A stretch of 64,000 bases of DNA from Streptomyces niveus (GTDB taxonomy: Bacteria; Actinomycetota; Actinomycetes; Streptomycetales; Streptomycetaceae). The stretch is from NCBI RefSeq assembly GCF_002009175.1, contig NZ_CP018047.1, positions 4,712,001 through 4,776,000 on the forward strand. Reading direction: 5' to 3'. The translations under genes were made by a program, and so were the position numbers. Positions 42,281 to 50,927 of this stretch are shown here, piece by piece. Every line of letters starts with the position of its first letter. The first letter of the stretch is position 1. The notes under the pieces were generated by a model. It ran no database searches and had not been told where the DNA came from. It saw only the letters and a program-made list of their open reading frames with translations.

Positions 42281-42853
42281 ATGGCACGCACCAGACTCAC
42301 GCCGGAGCGCGAGAGCGAGTTGTACGGAGCCGTGCTCGACCTGCTGCGCGAGGTCGGCTACGACGCCCTCACCATGGACGCCGTCGCCGGCCGCACCCAC
42401 TCCAGCAAGGCCACCCTCTACCGCCAGTGGGGGAGCAAGCCGGAGCTCGTCGCACGGGCCCTGCGCCACAACAAGCCGGCCGATGTCGCACAGATCGACA
42501 CCGGCTCGCTGCGCGGGGACTTCCACGCCATGGTCTCGATTGCCGACGACTGTCAGATGGAACGGGACACCGCGCTGATGCGGGGCCTGGTCCATGCCGT
42601 CCACACCAACCCCGATCTCCACCAGGCCCTGCGGGAACTCCTCATCGAGCCCGAGCTGAACGGGCTGAGCGTGTTCCTGCGCCGTGCCGTGGACCGGGGT
42701 GAGATCAGCGCGGACCAGCCCGCGCTGAAGTACGTCACACACATGCTGGTCGGCGCCTTCGTCGCCCGGCAGCTCGTCGAGGACCGCTCTGTCGACCAGG
42801 CGTTCCTCCGCGACTACCTCGACGCCGTGGTTCTCCCCGCCCTCGGCGTCTGA
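42281..42853 (+). CDS. TetR family transcriptional regulator
   Basis: 190 aa, GGGGAGG 8 nt upstream of the ATG. N-terminal helix-turn-helix: LLREVGYDALTMDAVAGRTHSSKATLYRQWGSKPELVARAL. The C-terminal helical ligand domain has HTNPDLHQALRELLIEPELNGL. It precedes an MMPL exporter on the same strand, the usual layout of a drug- or lipid-responsive repressor and its target. Confidence 0.93.
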   Translation: MARTRLTPERESELYGAVLDLLREVGYDALTMDAVAGRTHSSKATLYRQWGSKPELVARALRHNKPADVAQIDTGSLRGDFHAMVSIADDCQMERDTALMRGLVHAVHTNPDLHQALRELLIEPELNGLSVFLRRAVDRGEISADQPALKYVTHMLVGAFVARQLVEDRSVDQAFLRDYLDAVVLPALGV

Positions 42854-43003
42854 CCCTCCCCGCAGTACCGCAGCTCCACCTCCCTGGGCCGCTCGCCCAT
42901 CTCCGGGGTTCCCCAGCAGTACCCAGCACCGCACGCGTGTCGCTCTCGCGCCGTCGGTCGGCTCCCCATGCCCTGACCCACCCCCAGACCGGGAGTACGC
43001 CTC

Positions 43004-45268
43004 GTGGCCACGTTCCTCTACAAACTCGGACGGTTCGCCTTCCGACGCCGAAATCTCGTCGCCCTCGTATGGGTGGCGCTGCTGGCCCTGGCCGGTGTCG
43101 GCGCCGCATCCGCGTCCACCGCGACCTCCGCCTCCTTCTCCATTCCGGGGACGGAGGCCCAGAAGGCCTTCGACCTGCTGGAGGAGCGCTTCCCCGGCGG
43201 CAGCGCCGACGGAGCGACGGCCCGTGTCGTCTTCAAGGCGCCGGACGGCGAGAAGATGACCTCCGCCGCCAACAAGGCCGAGGTCGAGAAGATCGTCGAC
43301 GAGCTGCCGGCCGGCTCGGACCAGATCGCGCGGGTCACCGACCCGTACACGGCCAAGGCCGTCTCGCAGGACGGCTCGACGGCCTACGTGTCCGTCACGT
43401 ACAAGGTCAGCTCGATGGAGCTGACCGAGGAGACCCGCACCGCGCTGGAGGAGACCGGGGCCGACGCGCGGGACGCGGGCCTGACGGTCGAGATCGGCGG
43501 GGACGCGCTCCAGGCCGCTCCGGAGACCGGGGCCACCGAGGTCATCGGCGTCTCCGTCGCCGCCGTCGTACTCGTCATCACCTTCGGCTCGCTGATCGCG
43601 GCGGGTCTGCCCCTGCTCACCGCGCTCATCGGCGTCGGGATCGGTGTCTCGTCCATCACGGCGCTGGCCAGTGTGATGGACCTCGGATCCACCACCAGCA
43701 TTCTCGCGATGATGATCGGCCTCGCCGTCGGCATCGACTACGCCCTGTTCATCGTCTCGCGCTACCGGGCGGAGCTGACGGAGGGGCGTGAACCGGAGGA
43801 AGCCGCCGGGCGGGCGGCCGGAACTGCCGGATCCGCGGTCGTCTTCGCGGGGCTCACCGTCGTCATCGCGCTCGTCGGGCTCTCCGTCGTCAACATCCCG
43901 ATGCTCACCAAGATGGGCGTCGCCGCCGCCGGTACGGTCGTCATCGCCGTCCTCGTCGCGCTCACGCTCGTCCCGGCCATGCTCGGATACGCCGGCAGGC
44001 GCGTACAGGGCAAGAAGGTGCGCGAGCGGCACGCACGGGAGCGGGCGGCCTCGGCCGACGGCAAGGTGGCCGAGGGCAAGCCCAACATGGGCACCCGCTG
44101 GGCCCGCTTCGTGCTGCGCCGCCCCGTCGCCGTACTCCTCACCGGAGTCGTCGGCCTCGGCATCATCGCCGTACCGGCGACCTCGCTGGAGATGGGTCTG
44201 CCCGACGACGGTTCGCAGCCGACGAGCACGACGCAGCGCAAGGCGTACGACATGCTGTCCGACGGCTTCGGCCCCGGCTTCAACGGTCCGCTGATGGTCG
44301 TCGTGGACGGCAAGGGCGACGACAACGCCAAGCAGACCGCCGGTCAGGTCACCGACGCGGTGAAGGATCTGAAGGGCGTCGCGGCCGTCACCCCGGCCAC
44401 GTACAACAAGGCCGGTGACACGGCGACGATCACGGTCGTCCCGAAGGACCGTCCCTCGTCGGTGGAGACGGAGAACCTGGTCCACGCCATCCGCGACGCG
44501 GGCGGCGAGATCGCCTCCGGCAGCGAGGCGAAGGTCCTGGTGACCGGCGCCACCGCGATGAACACCGACTTCTCCGAGAAGATGAACGACGCGCTGCTGC
44601 CCTATCTCGCGCTCGTCGTGGGCCTGGCGTTCCTGCTGCTGATGCTGGTCTTCCGGTCGGTCCTCGTACCGCTCAAGGCGGCCCTCGGGTTCCTGCTGTC
44701 GGTGGTCGCCGCGCTCGGCGCGGTGGTCGCGGTCTTCCAGTGGGGCTGGCTCTCGGGTCTCTTCGGCGTCGAGCAGACCGGTCCCGTCATGTCGATGATG
44801 CCGATCTTCATGGTGGGTGTGGTCTTCGGTCTCGCCATGGACTACGAGGTCTTCCTGGTCACCCGGATGCGGGAGGCGTACGTCCACGGGGAGCGGCCCG
44901 GCCAGGCGATCGTCACCGGCTTCCGGCACGGGGCGCGGGTCGTCACCGCCGCCGCGGTGATCATGATGGCGGTCTTCGCGGGCTTCATCGGCTCAGGCGA
45001 GTCCATGATCAAGATGATCGGCTTCTCGCTCGCCATCGCGGTCTTCTTCGACGCGTTCGTGGTGCGGATGGCCATCGTCCCGGCGGTGCTCGCACTGCTC
45101 GGCGACAAGGCGTGGTGGCTGCCGCGCTGGCTGGACAGGCTGCTGCCGAACGTGGACGTGGAGGGGGAGCAGCTGCGGAAGATGCTGGAGAAGGAGTCCG
45201 ACGGCGCGGGGTCGGGCCAGGGCCCGGACGCCGGGCCCGGCTCGGACAAGGAGCTGGTGCGGGTCTGA
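43004..45268 (+). CDS. MMPL family RND transporter
   Basis: 754 aa, GTG start with GGGAG about 9 nt upstream. Two halves, each with an external domain and six membrane helices. RND/MMPL marks are MIGLAVGIDYALFIVSRYRAEL in helix 4 of the first half (proton-relay Asp-Tyr) and FGLAMDYEVFLVTRMREAY in the second. The charged linker between halves (KKVRERHARERAASADGK) is cytoplasmic. MMPL proteins export lipids, siderophores or drugs with the proton gradient. Regulated by the upstream TetR, judging from position. Confidence 0.95.
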   Translation: MATFLYKLGRFAFRRRNLVALVWVALLALAGVGAASASTATSASFSIPGTEAQKAFDLLEERFPGGSADGATARVVFKAPDGEKMTSAANKAEVEKIVDELPAGSDQIARVTDPYTAKAVSQDGSTAYVSVTYKVSSMELTEETRTALEETGADARDAGLTVEIGGDALQAAPETGATEVIGVSVAAVVLVITFGSLIAAGLPLLTALIGVGIGVSSITALASVMDLGSTTSILAMMIGLAVGIDYALFIVSRYRAELTEGREPEEAAGRAAGTAGSAVVFAGLTVVIALVGLSVVNIPMLTKMGVAAAGTVVIAVLVALTLVPAMLGYAGRRVQGKKVRERHARERAASADGKVAEGKPNMGTRWARFVLRRPVAVLLTGVVGLGIIAVPATSLEMGLPDDGSQPTSTTQRKAYDMLSDGFGPGFNGPLMVVVDGKGDDNAKQTAGQVTDAVKDLKGVAAVTPATYNKAGDTATITVVPKDRPSSVETENLVHAIRDAGGEIASGSEAKVLVTGATAMNTDFSEKMNDALLPYLALVVGLAFLLLMLVFRSVLVPLKAALGFLLSVVAALGAVVAVFQWGWLSGLFGVEQTGPVMSMMPIFMVGVVFGLAMDYEVFLVTRMREAYVHGERPGQAIVTGFRHGARVVTAAAVIMMAVFAGFIGSGESMIKMIGFSLAIAVFFDAFVVRMAIVPAVLALLGDKAWWLPRWLDRLLPNVDVEGEQLRKMLEKESDGAGSGQGPDAGPGSDKELVRV

Positions 45269-45272
45269 GGTG

Positions 45273-45312
45273 GTGACGTGACCCGGGGTGACGTGACCCG
45301 GGTGACGTGACC
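45273..45312. repeat. Short tandem repeat, GTGACGTGACCCGG x ~2.8
   Basis: Copies begin at 45273, 45288 and 45302 (periods 15 and 14 nt). They fill the short space between the convergent MMPL and SsgA-like genes. Confidence 0.8.
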
Positions 45313-45725
45313 TAGGAGTTGTGCAGCAGGCGGTCCAGGCCGCGCTTGGCGCGCAGTGGGTAGCGCTCCTCGCCGGCCGGGACCGTCTGGTGTGTCAGCC
45401 GCAGGAAGCGGCGCAGTGCGGCGGTGTCGAACTGGATCAGTGCCACGCCGTCCGGTGAGTGGAATTCGAGCATCGTCTGGGCCCGGCCGCAGGGCCAGAC
45501 GCGTACGTCGCCCTCGCCGGACGGTGTACGCAGTCCCGCTTCGAGGAGTTCGCGGGCGAAGGCCCACACCACCTCGCCGTCGTCGCGGGACACCTCGGCG
45601 GGGAAGGCGACGCGGACAGCCAGCGGATCGGCGCTGTCGTAGCGGAGGGTGACCGAGAGGCACCGGTGGTGGGGGGCGTCCGTGATGAGGCGGACCTTGG
45701 CGGGCTGCTCGACGACGGCTGGCAT
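45312..45725 (-). CDS. SsgA-like sporulation/cell-division regulator (SALP)
   Basis: 137 aa from the ATG at 45725 (GAGGAG 7 nt upstream). Whole-length SALP domain: LSVTLRYDSADPLAVRVAF, EVVWAFARELLEAGLRTPSGEGDVRVWPC, FHSPDGVALIQFDTAALRRFLRLT. SALPs exist only in morphologically complex actinomycetes; SsgA and SsgB position FtsZ at sporulation septa and other members act in wall synthesis or spore maturation. I cannot say which paralogue this is; it is not SsgB by sequence. Confidence 0.9.
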   Translation of the reverse strand: MPAVVEQPAKVRLITDAPHHRCLSVTLRYDSADPLAVRVAFPAEVSRDDGEVVWAFARELLEAGLRTPSGEGDVRVWPCGRAQTMLEFHSPDGVALIQFDTAALRRFLRLTHQTVPAGEERYPLRAKRGLDRLLHNS

Positions 45726-45886
45726 CACTTCGCTCCTCTGCGGCGGTCTTCGACGCGGCGTGCGGCGCAATGTGAAGTGCTTTACAGCACAACATACCTT
45801 TTGTCAGATATTTAACGCCGTGTGCACCGGAAACCACAAACTTTCCGTGCCGTTCGGTGCCCGTACACCGGTTCGCATGGGCCGCG

Positions 45887-45909
45887 CTCTTGCAACTCGT
45901 TCGCAAGAG
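45887..45909 (+). promoter_or_regulatory. Nur-box-like palindrome upstream of cbiM
   Basis: CTCTTGC and GCAAGAG arms with a 9-nt spacer. Read as TTGCAA-N5-TCGCAA it matches the form reported for the nickel-responsive Fur-family repressor Nur of Streptomyces except for one base. It lies 67 nt before the cbiM start. Confidence 0.55.
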
Positions 45910-45975
45910 AGGACTATCTATTCGAACGGTTCACTTCGAGCGGTTCATCACGCCTGCCGGAAGCGGAGCCCGCCC

Positions 45976-47079
45976 ATGCATGTCCCCGACGGAATGATCA
46001 ACCTGCCGGTGTCGGCCGCCGCCGGCGTCGTCGCGGCCGGGGCCGTGGCGGTCGGCCTGCGCGGCGCCCGCCGCGAGCTGGGCGACGGGCCCCTCGCCGA
46101 GGGACACGGGGCGGAGCGCACCGCGCCCCTCGCGGGTCTCGTCGCGGCCTTCGTCTTCGCCGTGCAGATGCTGAACTTCCCCGTCGCGGCCGGCACCAGC
46201 GGGCATCTGCTCGGCGGGGCGCTGGCCGCGATACTCGTCGGACCCTTCACCGGGGTGCTCTGTATCGCCGTCGTCCTGCTGATGCAGGGCATCCTCTTCG
46301 CGGACGGCGGACTCACCGCGCTCGGTGTGAACATCACGGTCATGGGCGTCGTGACGGTGCTCGTCTCGTACGGGATCTTCCGGGCCCTGCTCCGGGTCCT
46401 GCCGCGGGGACGCCGCTCGGTGACCGGGTCCGCGTTCGTCGCCGCGCTGGTGTCGGTGCCTGCCTCCGCCGCGGCCTTCACCCTGCTCTACGCGATCGGC
46501 GGGACCACGGACGTACCGATCGGCAAGGTGCTCACCGCGATGGTCGGCGTGCACGTCCTCATCGGCATCGGCGAGGCCGCGATCACCGCGCTGACGGTGG
46601 GGGCGGTCATCGCCGTACGCCCGGACCTGGTCTACGGGGCGCGCGGGCTCGCCGCGCCGCTCAAGCTGCGGGTGGACGGTGAACTGATCGACGCCCCTGC
46701 CGCGCCCGCCACCCCCGCGCCCGCCACCCCCGCGCCGGCCGCTTCGCGCTCGCCGCGTGGGCTCCTGGCGGCCGGCCTCGGCACCGCCCTCCTGCTGGCC
46801 GGCGTCGTCTCCTTCTACGCCTCCGCCAACCCCGACGGCCTGGAGAAGGTCGCCGCCGACAAGGGCTTCGACAAGAAGGTCGAGGAGCACGCCGCGGCCG
46901 ACTCGCCCCTCGCCGACTACGGCATCGCGGACATCTCCGACTCCCGGCTCTCCGGCGGCCTCGCGGGCGTCATCGGCGTCGGCGCGACGGTCGCCGTCGG
47001 CAGCGGGATCTTCTACGTCGTCCAGCGCCGCCGTACGACGCGCAACGCGTCCGCCCCGTCCTCCGCCGAGCGGGCCTGA
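45976..47079 (+). CDS. cbiM: CbiM-CbiN fusion, nickel/cobalt ECF transporter substrate-binding subunit
   Basis: 367 aa from the ATG at 45976; MHVPDGMIN is the CbiM/NikM N-terminus whose Met-His coordinates the metal. About seven membrane segments follow. After an Ala/Pro linker (residues ~239-255) comes a helix, an external segment NPDGLEKVAADKGF...SPLADYGI and a last helix, which is the CbiN/NikN-like part. Fusion of M and N is common in actinobacteria. It takes up Ni2+ or Co2+ with CbiQ and CbiO encoded next. Confidence 0.93.
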   Translation: MHVPDGMINLPVSAAAGVVAAGAVAVGLRGARRELGDGPLAEGHGAERTAPLAGLVAAFVFAVQMLNFPVAAGTSGHLLGGALAAILVGPFTGVLCIAVVLLMQGILFADGGLTALGVNITVMGVVTVLVSYGIFRALLRVLPRGRRSVTGSAFVAALVSVPASAAAFTLLYAIGGTTDVPIGKVLTAMVGVHVLIGIGEAAITALTVGAVIAVRPDLVYGARGLAAPLKLRVDGELIDAPAAPATPAPATPAPAASRSPRGLLAAGLGTALLLAGVVSFYASANPDGLEKVAADKGFDKKVEEHAAADSPLADYGIADISDSRLSGGLAGVIGVGATVAVGSGIFYVVQRRRTTRNASAPSSAERA

Positions 47080-47080
47080 C

Positions 47081-47842
47081 ATGGGAGCGGGCCACGCCCA
47101 CAAGCTCTACCGGCAGGGGCGGTCGCCGGTCCACCAGCTGCCGCCGCACTGCAAGCTCGCCGCCGTCCTGTGCTTCGTGCTCGTCGTGGTCTCCACCCCG
47201 CGCGAGGCCGTGTGGGCCTTCGCCCTGTACGCGCTGCTGCTCGCCGCCGTCGCCGCGATCGCCCGCGTCCCGGCCGGGTTCCTGCTGCGCCGCATGCTGA
47301 TCGAGGTCCCGTTCGTGGCCTTCGCCGTTCTCATGCCGTTCGTGGTGCCCGGCGACCAAGTCCGGTTCCTCGGGCTGTCGTTGAGCGTCCCCGGCCTCTG
47401 GGGCGCCTGGAACGTGCTGGCCAAGGGCACGCTGGGCGTCGCCGCCTCCGTACTCCTCGCCTCCACCACCGAACTGCGCGCGCTGCTGCTCGGGCTGCAA
47501 CGGCTCCGGCTCCCGCCGATGCTCGTCCAGATCGCGTCGTTCATGATCCGCTACGGCGACGTGATCACCGACGAGCTGCGCCGGATGTCGATCGCACGCC
47601 GCTCGCGCGGGTTCGAGGCGCGCGGCGTACGGCACTGGGGTGTGCTCGGCAAATCCGCCGGCGCGCTGTTCATCCGCTCCTACGAGCGCGGCGAGCGGGT
47701 GCATCTGGCGATGATGAGCCGCGGCTACACGGGCACGATGCCGGTCATCCACGAGATGACGGCCTCCCGCGCGCAGTGGACGTCCGCCGCCGCACTCCCG
47801 CTCTCGGCGCTCGCGGTCTGTCTGCTTGGCTGGACGCTATGA
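47081..47842 (+). CDS. cbiQ: CbiQ, ECF transporter transmembrane (T) component
   Basis: 253 aa, ATG 1 nt after the cbiM stop. Five or so membrane helices and the two coupling-helix signatures: RRMSIARRSRGFEARG (ARxRG-type) and RGERVHLAMMSRGYTG. It links the CbiM subunit to the ATPase. Overlaps cbiO by 4 nt. Confidence 0.94.
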   Translation: MGAGHAHKLYRQGRSPVHQLPPHCKLAAVLCFVLVVVSTPREAVWAFALYALLLAAVAAIARVPAGFLLRRMLIEVPFVAFAVLMPFVVPGDQVRFLGLSLSVPGLWGAWNVLAKGTLGVAASVLLASTTELRALLLGLQRLRLPPMLVQIASFMIRYGDVITDELRRMSIARRSRGFEARGVRHWGVLGKSAGALFIRSYERGERVHLAMMSRGYTGTMPVIHEMTASRAQWTSAAALPLSALAVCLLGWTL

Positions 47843-48624
47843 GCACGCAGTCCCAGGAACAGCCTCGGCGGCCGGCCGCGCCGCCCTCTCTCGAAGTGCG
47901 CGGGCTCGCCTACGCGTACCCCGACGGCCACCAGGCCCTCTTCGGCGTCGACCTGACGGTCGCACGCGGCGAGCGCGTCGCCCTGCTCGGACCCAACGGG
48001 GCCGGGAAGACCACCCTCGTCCTGCACCTCAACGGCATCCACACGGCGGGCGCCGGGACCGTCACCGTCGCCGGGCTGCCCGTCGCGAAACAGCACCTCG
48101 CCGAGATACGCCGCCGCGTCGGCATCGTCTTCCAGGACCCCGACGACCAGCTGTTCATGCCCACGGTGCGCGAGGACGTGGCCTTCGGACCCGCCACGTC
48201 CGGACTGCGGGGCCCGGAGCTGGAGGCCAGGGTCGCCGCCGCGCTCACGAAGGTCGGCATGGCCGAGTACGCGGACCGGCCGCCGCACCATCTCTCCTTC
48301 GGCCAGCGCCGCCGGGTCGCCGTCGCGACGGTCCTGGCGATGGAGCCGGAGATCCTCGTACTCGACGAGCCCTCGTCCAACCTCGATCCGGCGTCGCGCC
48401 GTGAACTCGCCGACATCCTGCGGGCGTTGGACGTCACCGTCCTGATGGTCACCCACGACCTGCCGTACGCGCTGGAACTCTGCCCGCGCGCCGTGATCCT
48501 CAGCGAGGGCGTCATCGCGGCGGACGGGCCCACCCGCGAACTGCTGGGCGACACGGAGCTGATGGGCGCGCACCGGCTGGAGTTGCCGTTCGGTTTCGAC
48601 CCCACGTCGGTCCCCTCCGGCTGA
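47839..48624 (+). CDS. cbiO: CbiO, ECF transporter ATP-binding protein
   Basis: 261 aa, 4-nt overlap with cbiQ. ABC ATPase: Walker A LLGPNGAGKTTLVLHLNG, Q-loop VFQDPDDQLF, a LSFGQRRRVAVATVLA signature, Walker B ILVLDEPSSNLDP and the switch His in MVTHD. A single ATPase gene suggests a homodimer. Energises metal uptake by CbiM/Q. Confidence 0.95.
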   Translation: MSTQSQEQPRRPAAPPSLEVRGLAYAYPDGHQALFGVDLTVARGERVALLGPNGAGKTTLVLHLNGIHTAGAGTVTVAGLPVAKQHLAEIRRRVGIVFQDPDDQLFMPTVREDVAFGPATSGLRGPELEARVAAALTKVGMAEYADRPPHHLSFGQRRRVAVATVLAMEPEILVLDEPSSNLDPASRRELADILRALDVTVLMVTHDLPYALELCPRAVILSEGVIAADGPTRELLGDTELMGAHRLELPFGFDPTSVPSG

Positions 48625-48677
48625 ACCCCGGTGGCCCCGTCGCCCCGTCCGCCGTGCCGACCGTGCACCATGGAGTC

Positions 48678-49880
48678 ATGAGCGGGATCGTAGGCGTCGC
48701 TGACGTCCAGGGCACGGTGGCCGCGGGCTTCGAACCCGTGAAGGACGCCTTCGTACGGAACTTCCGGGAACGCGGTGAACGGGGCGCCGCCGTCGCCGTG
48801 TACCGGGACGGGCACAAGGTCGTCGACCTGTGGGCCGGCACGCGCGACGTCGACGGCGAGGAGCCGTGGGCCGTGGACACCGCGCAGATCGTCCACTCCG
48901 CCACGAAGGGCGTCGCCGCAGCCGTGCCGCTGCTGCTGCACCAGCGCGGGCGCATCGACCTGGACGCTCCGGTGGGCACGTACTGGCCCGAGTTCAAGGC
49001 GGCGGGCAAGGAACGGGTGCTCGTACGGCACCTGTTGTCGCACCGCGCGGGCGTACCCGTGCTCGACCGGCCGCTCAGCCCCGCCGAAGCGCTCGACGGG
49101 GAATCGGGCGCCCACGCCCTCGCCGCGCAGCGGCCCGTCTGGGAGCCGGGCACCGACCACGGCTACCACGCCTACACGTACGGCTGGCTCGTCGCCGAGC
49201 TGGTGAGACGCGTCACAGGCCGCTCCGTCGGCCGGTGGATCGCGGACGAGATCGCCCGCCCGCTCGGCCTGGACTTCTGGATCGGGCTGCCTCCCGAAGA
49301 GGCGCACCGGGTGGGCCGGATCGGCCGGATCGAGGAGCCGGCCGGTGGCGGTGGCGAGCTGCGGCTGCGAGTGAAGCGCTCGGTCGCCGAGGCGTACAAG
49401 GACCCGGAATCGCTCACCCGGCGGGCGTTCGGCGCGATCGATCCGCTGCCGGACCTCAACAGCGCCGCCTACCGCGCCGCCGAGATGCCCGCGAGCGGCG
49501 GCATCTCCACCGCGCGTGCGCTGGCACGCTGCTACGCGGCGATGATCGGCCCGGTCGACGGTCCGGGACGCGGCTACCGGGGCGGCGAACGGCTGTTCGC
49601 CCCCGCGACGCTGACCCTCGCCCGTACCGAGGAATCGGCGGGCCCCGACCGGGTGCTGGTCGTCGGCACCCGCTTCGGCCTCGGCTTCATGCTGCACGGC
49701 GCGGGCGCGCCGCTGCTGGGCCCCGGCTCCTTCGGGCACCCGGGGAGCGGCGGCTCGCTCGGCTTCGCCGACCCCGAGTCGGGCATCGCCTTCGGCTACG
49801 TCACCAACGGGATGCGGAAGGGAGTGACGGCGGACCCCCGGGCCCAGGCCCTGGTGCGAGCCGTCCGGTCGGCCGCATGA
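48678..49880 (+). CDS. Serine hydrolase (beta-lactamase/EstB-like esterase)
   Basis: 400 aa from the ATG giving MSGIVGVADVQGTVAAGF; a GTG 8 codons earlier is also open. Class C beta-lactamase fold: the SxxK nucleophile is HSATKG, the YxN-like Tyr occurs in HGYHAYTYGWL, and a late HPGSGGSLGFADPESGIAFGYVTN replaces the KTG box as HxG. No signal peptide, which points to a cytoplasmic esterase rather than a beta-lactamase. Confidence 0.88.
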   Translation: MSGIVGVADVQGTVAAGFEPVKDAFVRNFRERGERGAAVAVYRDGHKVVDLWAGTRDVDGEEPWAVDTAQIVHSATKGVAAAVPLLLHQRGRIDLDAPVGTYWPEFKAAGKERVLVRHLLSHRAGVPVLDRPLSPAEALDGESGAHALAAQRPVWEPGTDHGYHAYTYGWLVAELVRRVTGRSVGRWIADEIARPLGLDFWIGLPPEEAHRVGRIGRIEEPAGGGGELRLRVKRSVAEAYKDPESLTRRAFGAIDPLPDLNSAAYRAAEMPASGGISTARALARCYAAMIGPVDGPGRGYRGGERLFAPATLTLARTEESAGPDRVLVVGTRFGLGFMLHGAGAPLLGPGSFGHPGSGGSLGFADPESGIAFGYVTNGMRKGVTADPRAQALVRAVRSAA

Positions 49881-49888
49881 TCGTCGTA

Positions 49889-49927
49889 TGAGGCGATTCA
49901 TGTGAGGCGATTCTGGTGAGGCGATTC
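49889..49927 (+). repeat. Triple 11-bp repeat over the SDR start region
   Basis: TGAGGCGATTC occurs at 49889, 49903 and 49917 (period 14). Each copy brings an ATG or GTG start codon just before it; because 14 is not a multiple of 3 the three starts are in different frames and only the last leads into the SDR gene. Confidence 0.85.
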
Positions 49928-50683
49928 GAGAATCACGGTGTGCTGGTCACCGCGGCCGGGCGCGGCATCGGCGAGGCCGTCGGCCGGCGGCTGGCCGCGG
50001 AAGGCGCGCGGGTGCTGATCACGGACGTGGACGGTGAACGGGCCGCGCGGGCGGCCGAGTTGATCGACGGCGCGGAGTCGTACGGCTGCGACGTGGGCGA
50101 CCGCGCGTCGGTCGAGGCGGCCGTGGCGTACGCCGTCGAGCGCTTCGGTTCGCTCGACGTCCTGGTCAACAACGCGTACTCCTGCACCCAGGACGCGCCG
50201 CTCTTCGAGGACGAACCGGACGAACACTGGGCCCGTGACCTCGACCTCACCCTGACCGGGGCCTTCCGCTGCGCGCGGGCTGCGCTGCCGCACCTGGCGG
50301 AGTCGGGACGCGGCGCGATCGTGAACATCGGCTCGGTCAACGGCGAGCAGAACTTCGGCAACCACGCCTACAGCGCGGCCAAGGCGGGCCTCGCGAGCCT
50401 GACCCGCACGCTGGCGGGCCACGCGGCGCCGCGCGGGGTCCGCGTCAACATCGTCGTGCCCGGCACGATCCACACGGACGCCTGGCAGGGCCGCGAGAAC
50501 GTCCTGGAACGCGCGGCGCCGCACTATCCGATGGGCAGGGTGGGGCGGCCGGACGACATCGCGTCGGCGGTGGCGTTCCTGGCGTCGTCGGACGCGGCCT
50601 GGATCACGGGGGTGTCGCTGCCGGTGGACGGCGGGATCCTGACGTCCAACATGGGACTGCGGAGGGCGTTCGCGGGGGAGTAG
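49916..50683 (+). CDS. Short-chain dehydrogenase/reductase
   Basis: 255 aa, GTG start in the last of three repeated start units. Classical SDR: NAD(P) site TAAGRGIGEAVGRRL, Asp of VLITDVDGERA (NAD preference), LVNNAYS, catalytic YSAAKAG and a C-terminal LPVDGGILTSNMG. The repeated out-of-frame starts upstream may lower its translation. Substrate unknown. Confidence 0.88.
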   Translation: MRRFENHGVLVTAAGRGIGEAVGRRLAAEGARVLITDVDGERAARAAELIDGAESYGCDVGDRASVEAAVAYAVERFGSLDVLVNNAYSCTQDAPLFEDEPDEHWARDLDLTLTGAFRCARAALPHLAESGRGAIVNIGSVNGEQNFGNHAYSAAKAGLASLTRTLAGHAAPRGVRVNIVVPGTIHTDAWQGRENVLERAAPHYPMGRVGRPDDIASAVAFLASSDAAWITGVSLPVDGGILTSNMGLRRAFAGE

Positions 50684-50751
50684 CCGCCGGGACCCGGCGG
50701 CCGGGGCCCGGCGCGCGGGAGTAGCGGGGGTGGCCCAAAGAGGCCGGGCTT

Positions 50752-50799
50752 GTCCTCAATCGCCGGACGTGCTCTTGAGCCCGTCCGGCGATTGAGGAC
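50752..50799. repeat. Long palindromic dispersed repeat, copy 2
   Basis: Arms beginning GTCCTCAATCGCCGGACG and their complement, with one mismatch near the loop, followed by GAACCGGCCACCGGA. It matches copy 1 at 38589-38637 including the flank. Confidence 0.8.
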
Positions 50800-50927
50800 G
50801 AACCGGCCACCGGACGGCTCCGGCCACCCCCGGGCCCCGACCGATGAGTTTCGGCCCGTCCGGGCGTCATACCTACGTCACCGACCGAAAGTGACCCCGC
50901 GAGGTTCTACGCAAGGACGGCTCCACC

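Noticed and set aside
42218..44929. Minus-strand 903-codon open frame opposite the MMPL gene
   Set aside because: It is a shadow of the plus-strand MMPL and TetR genes in GC-rich DNA; the translation is low-complexity (Arg/Gly/Asp/Glu-rich) with no domain.
45726..45975. Cobalamin riboswitch upstream of cbiM
   Set aside because: No B12-box-like segment or conserved leader structure can be seen in 250 nt; a TTGCAA-type dyad is the only clear signal.
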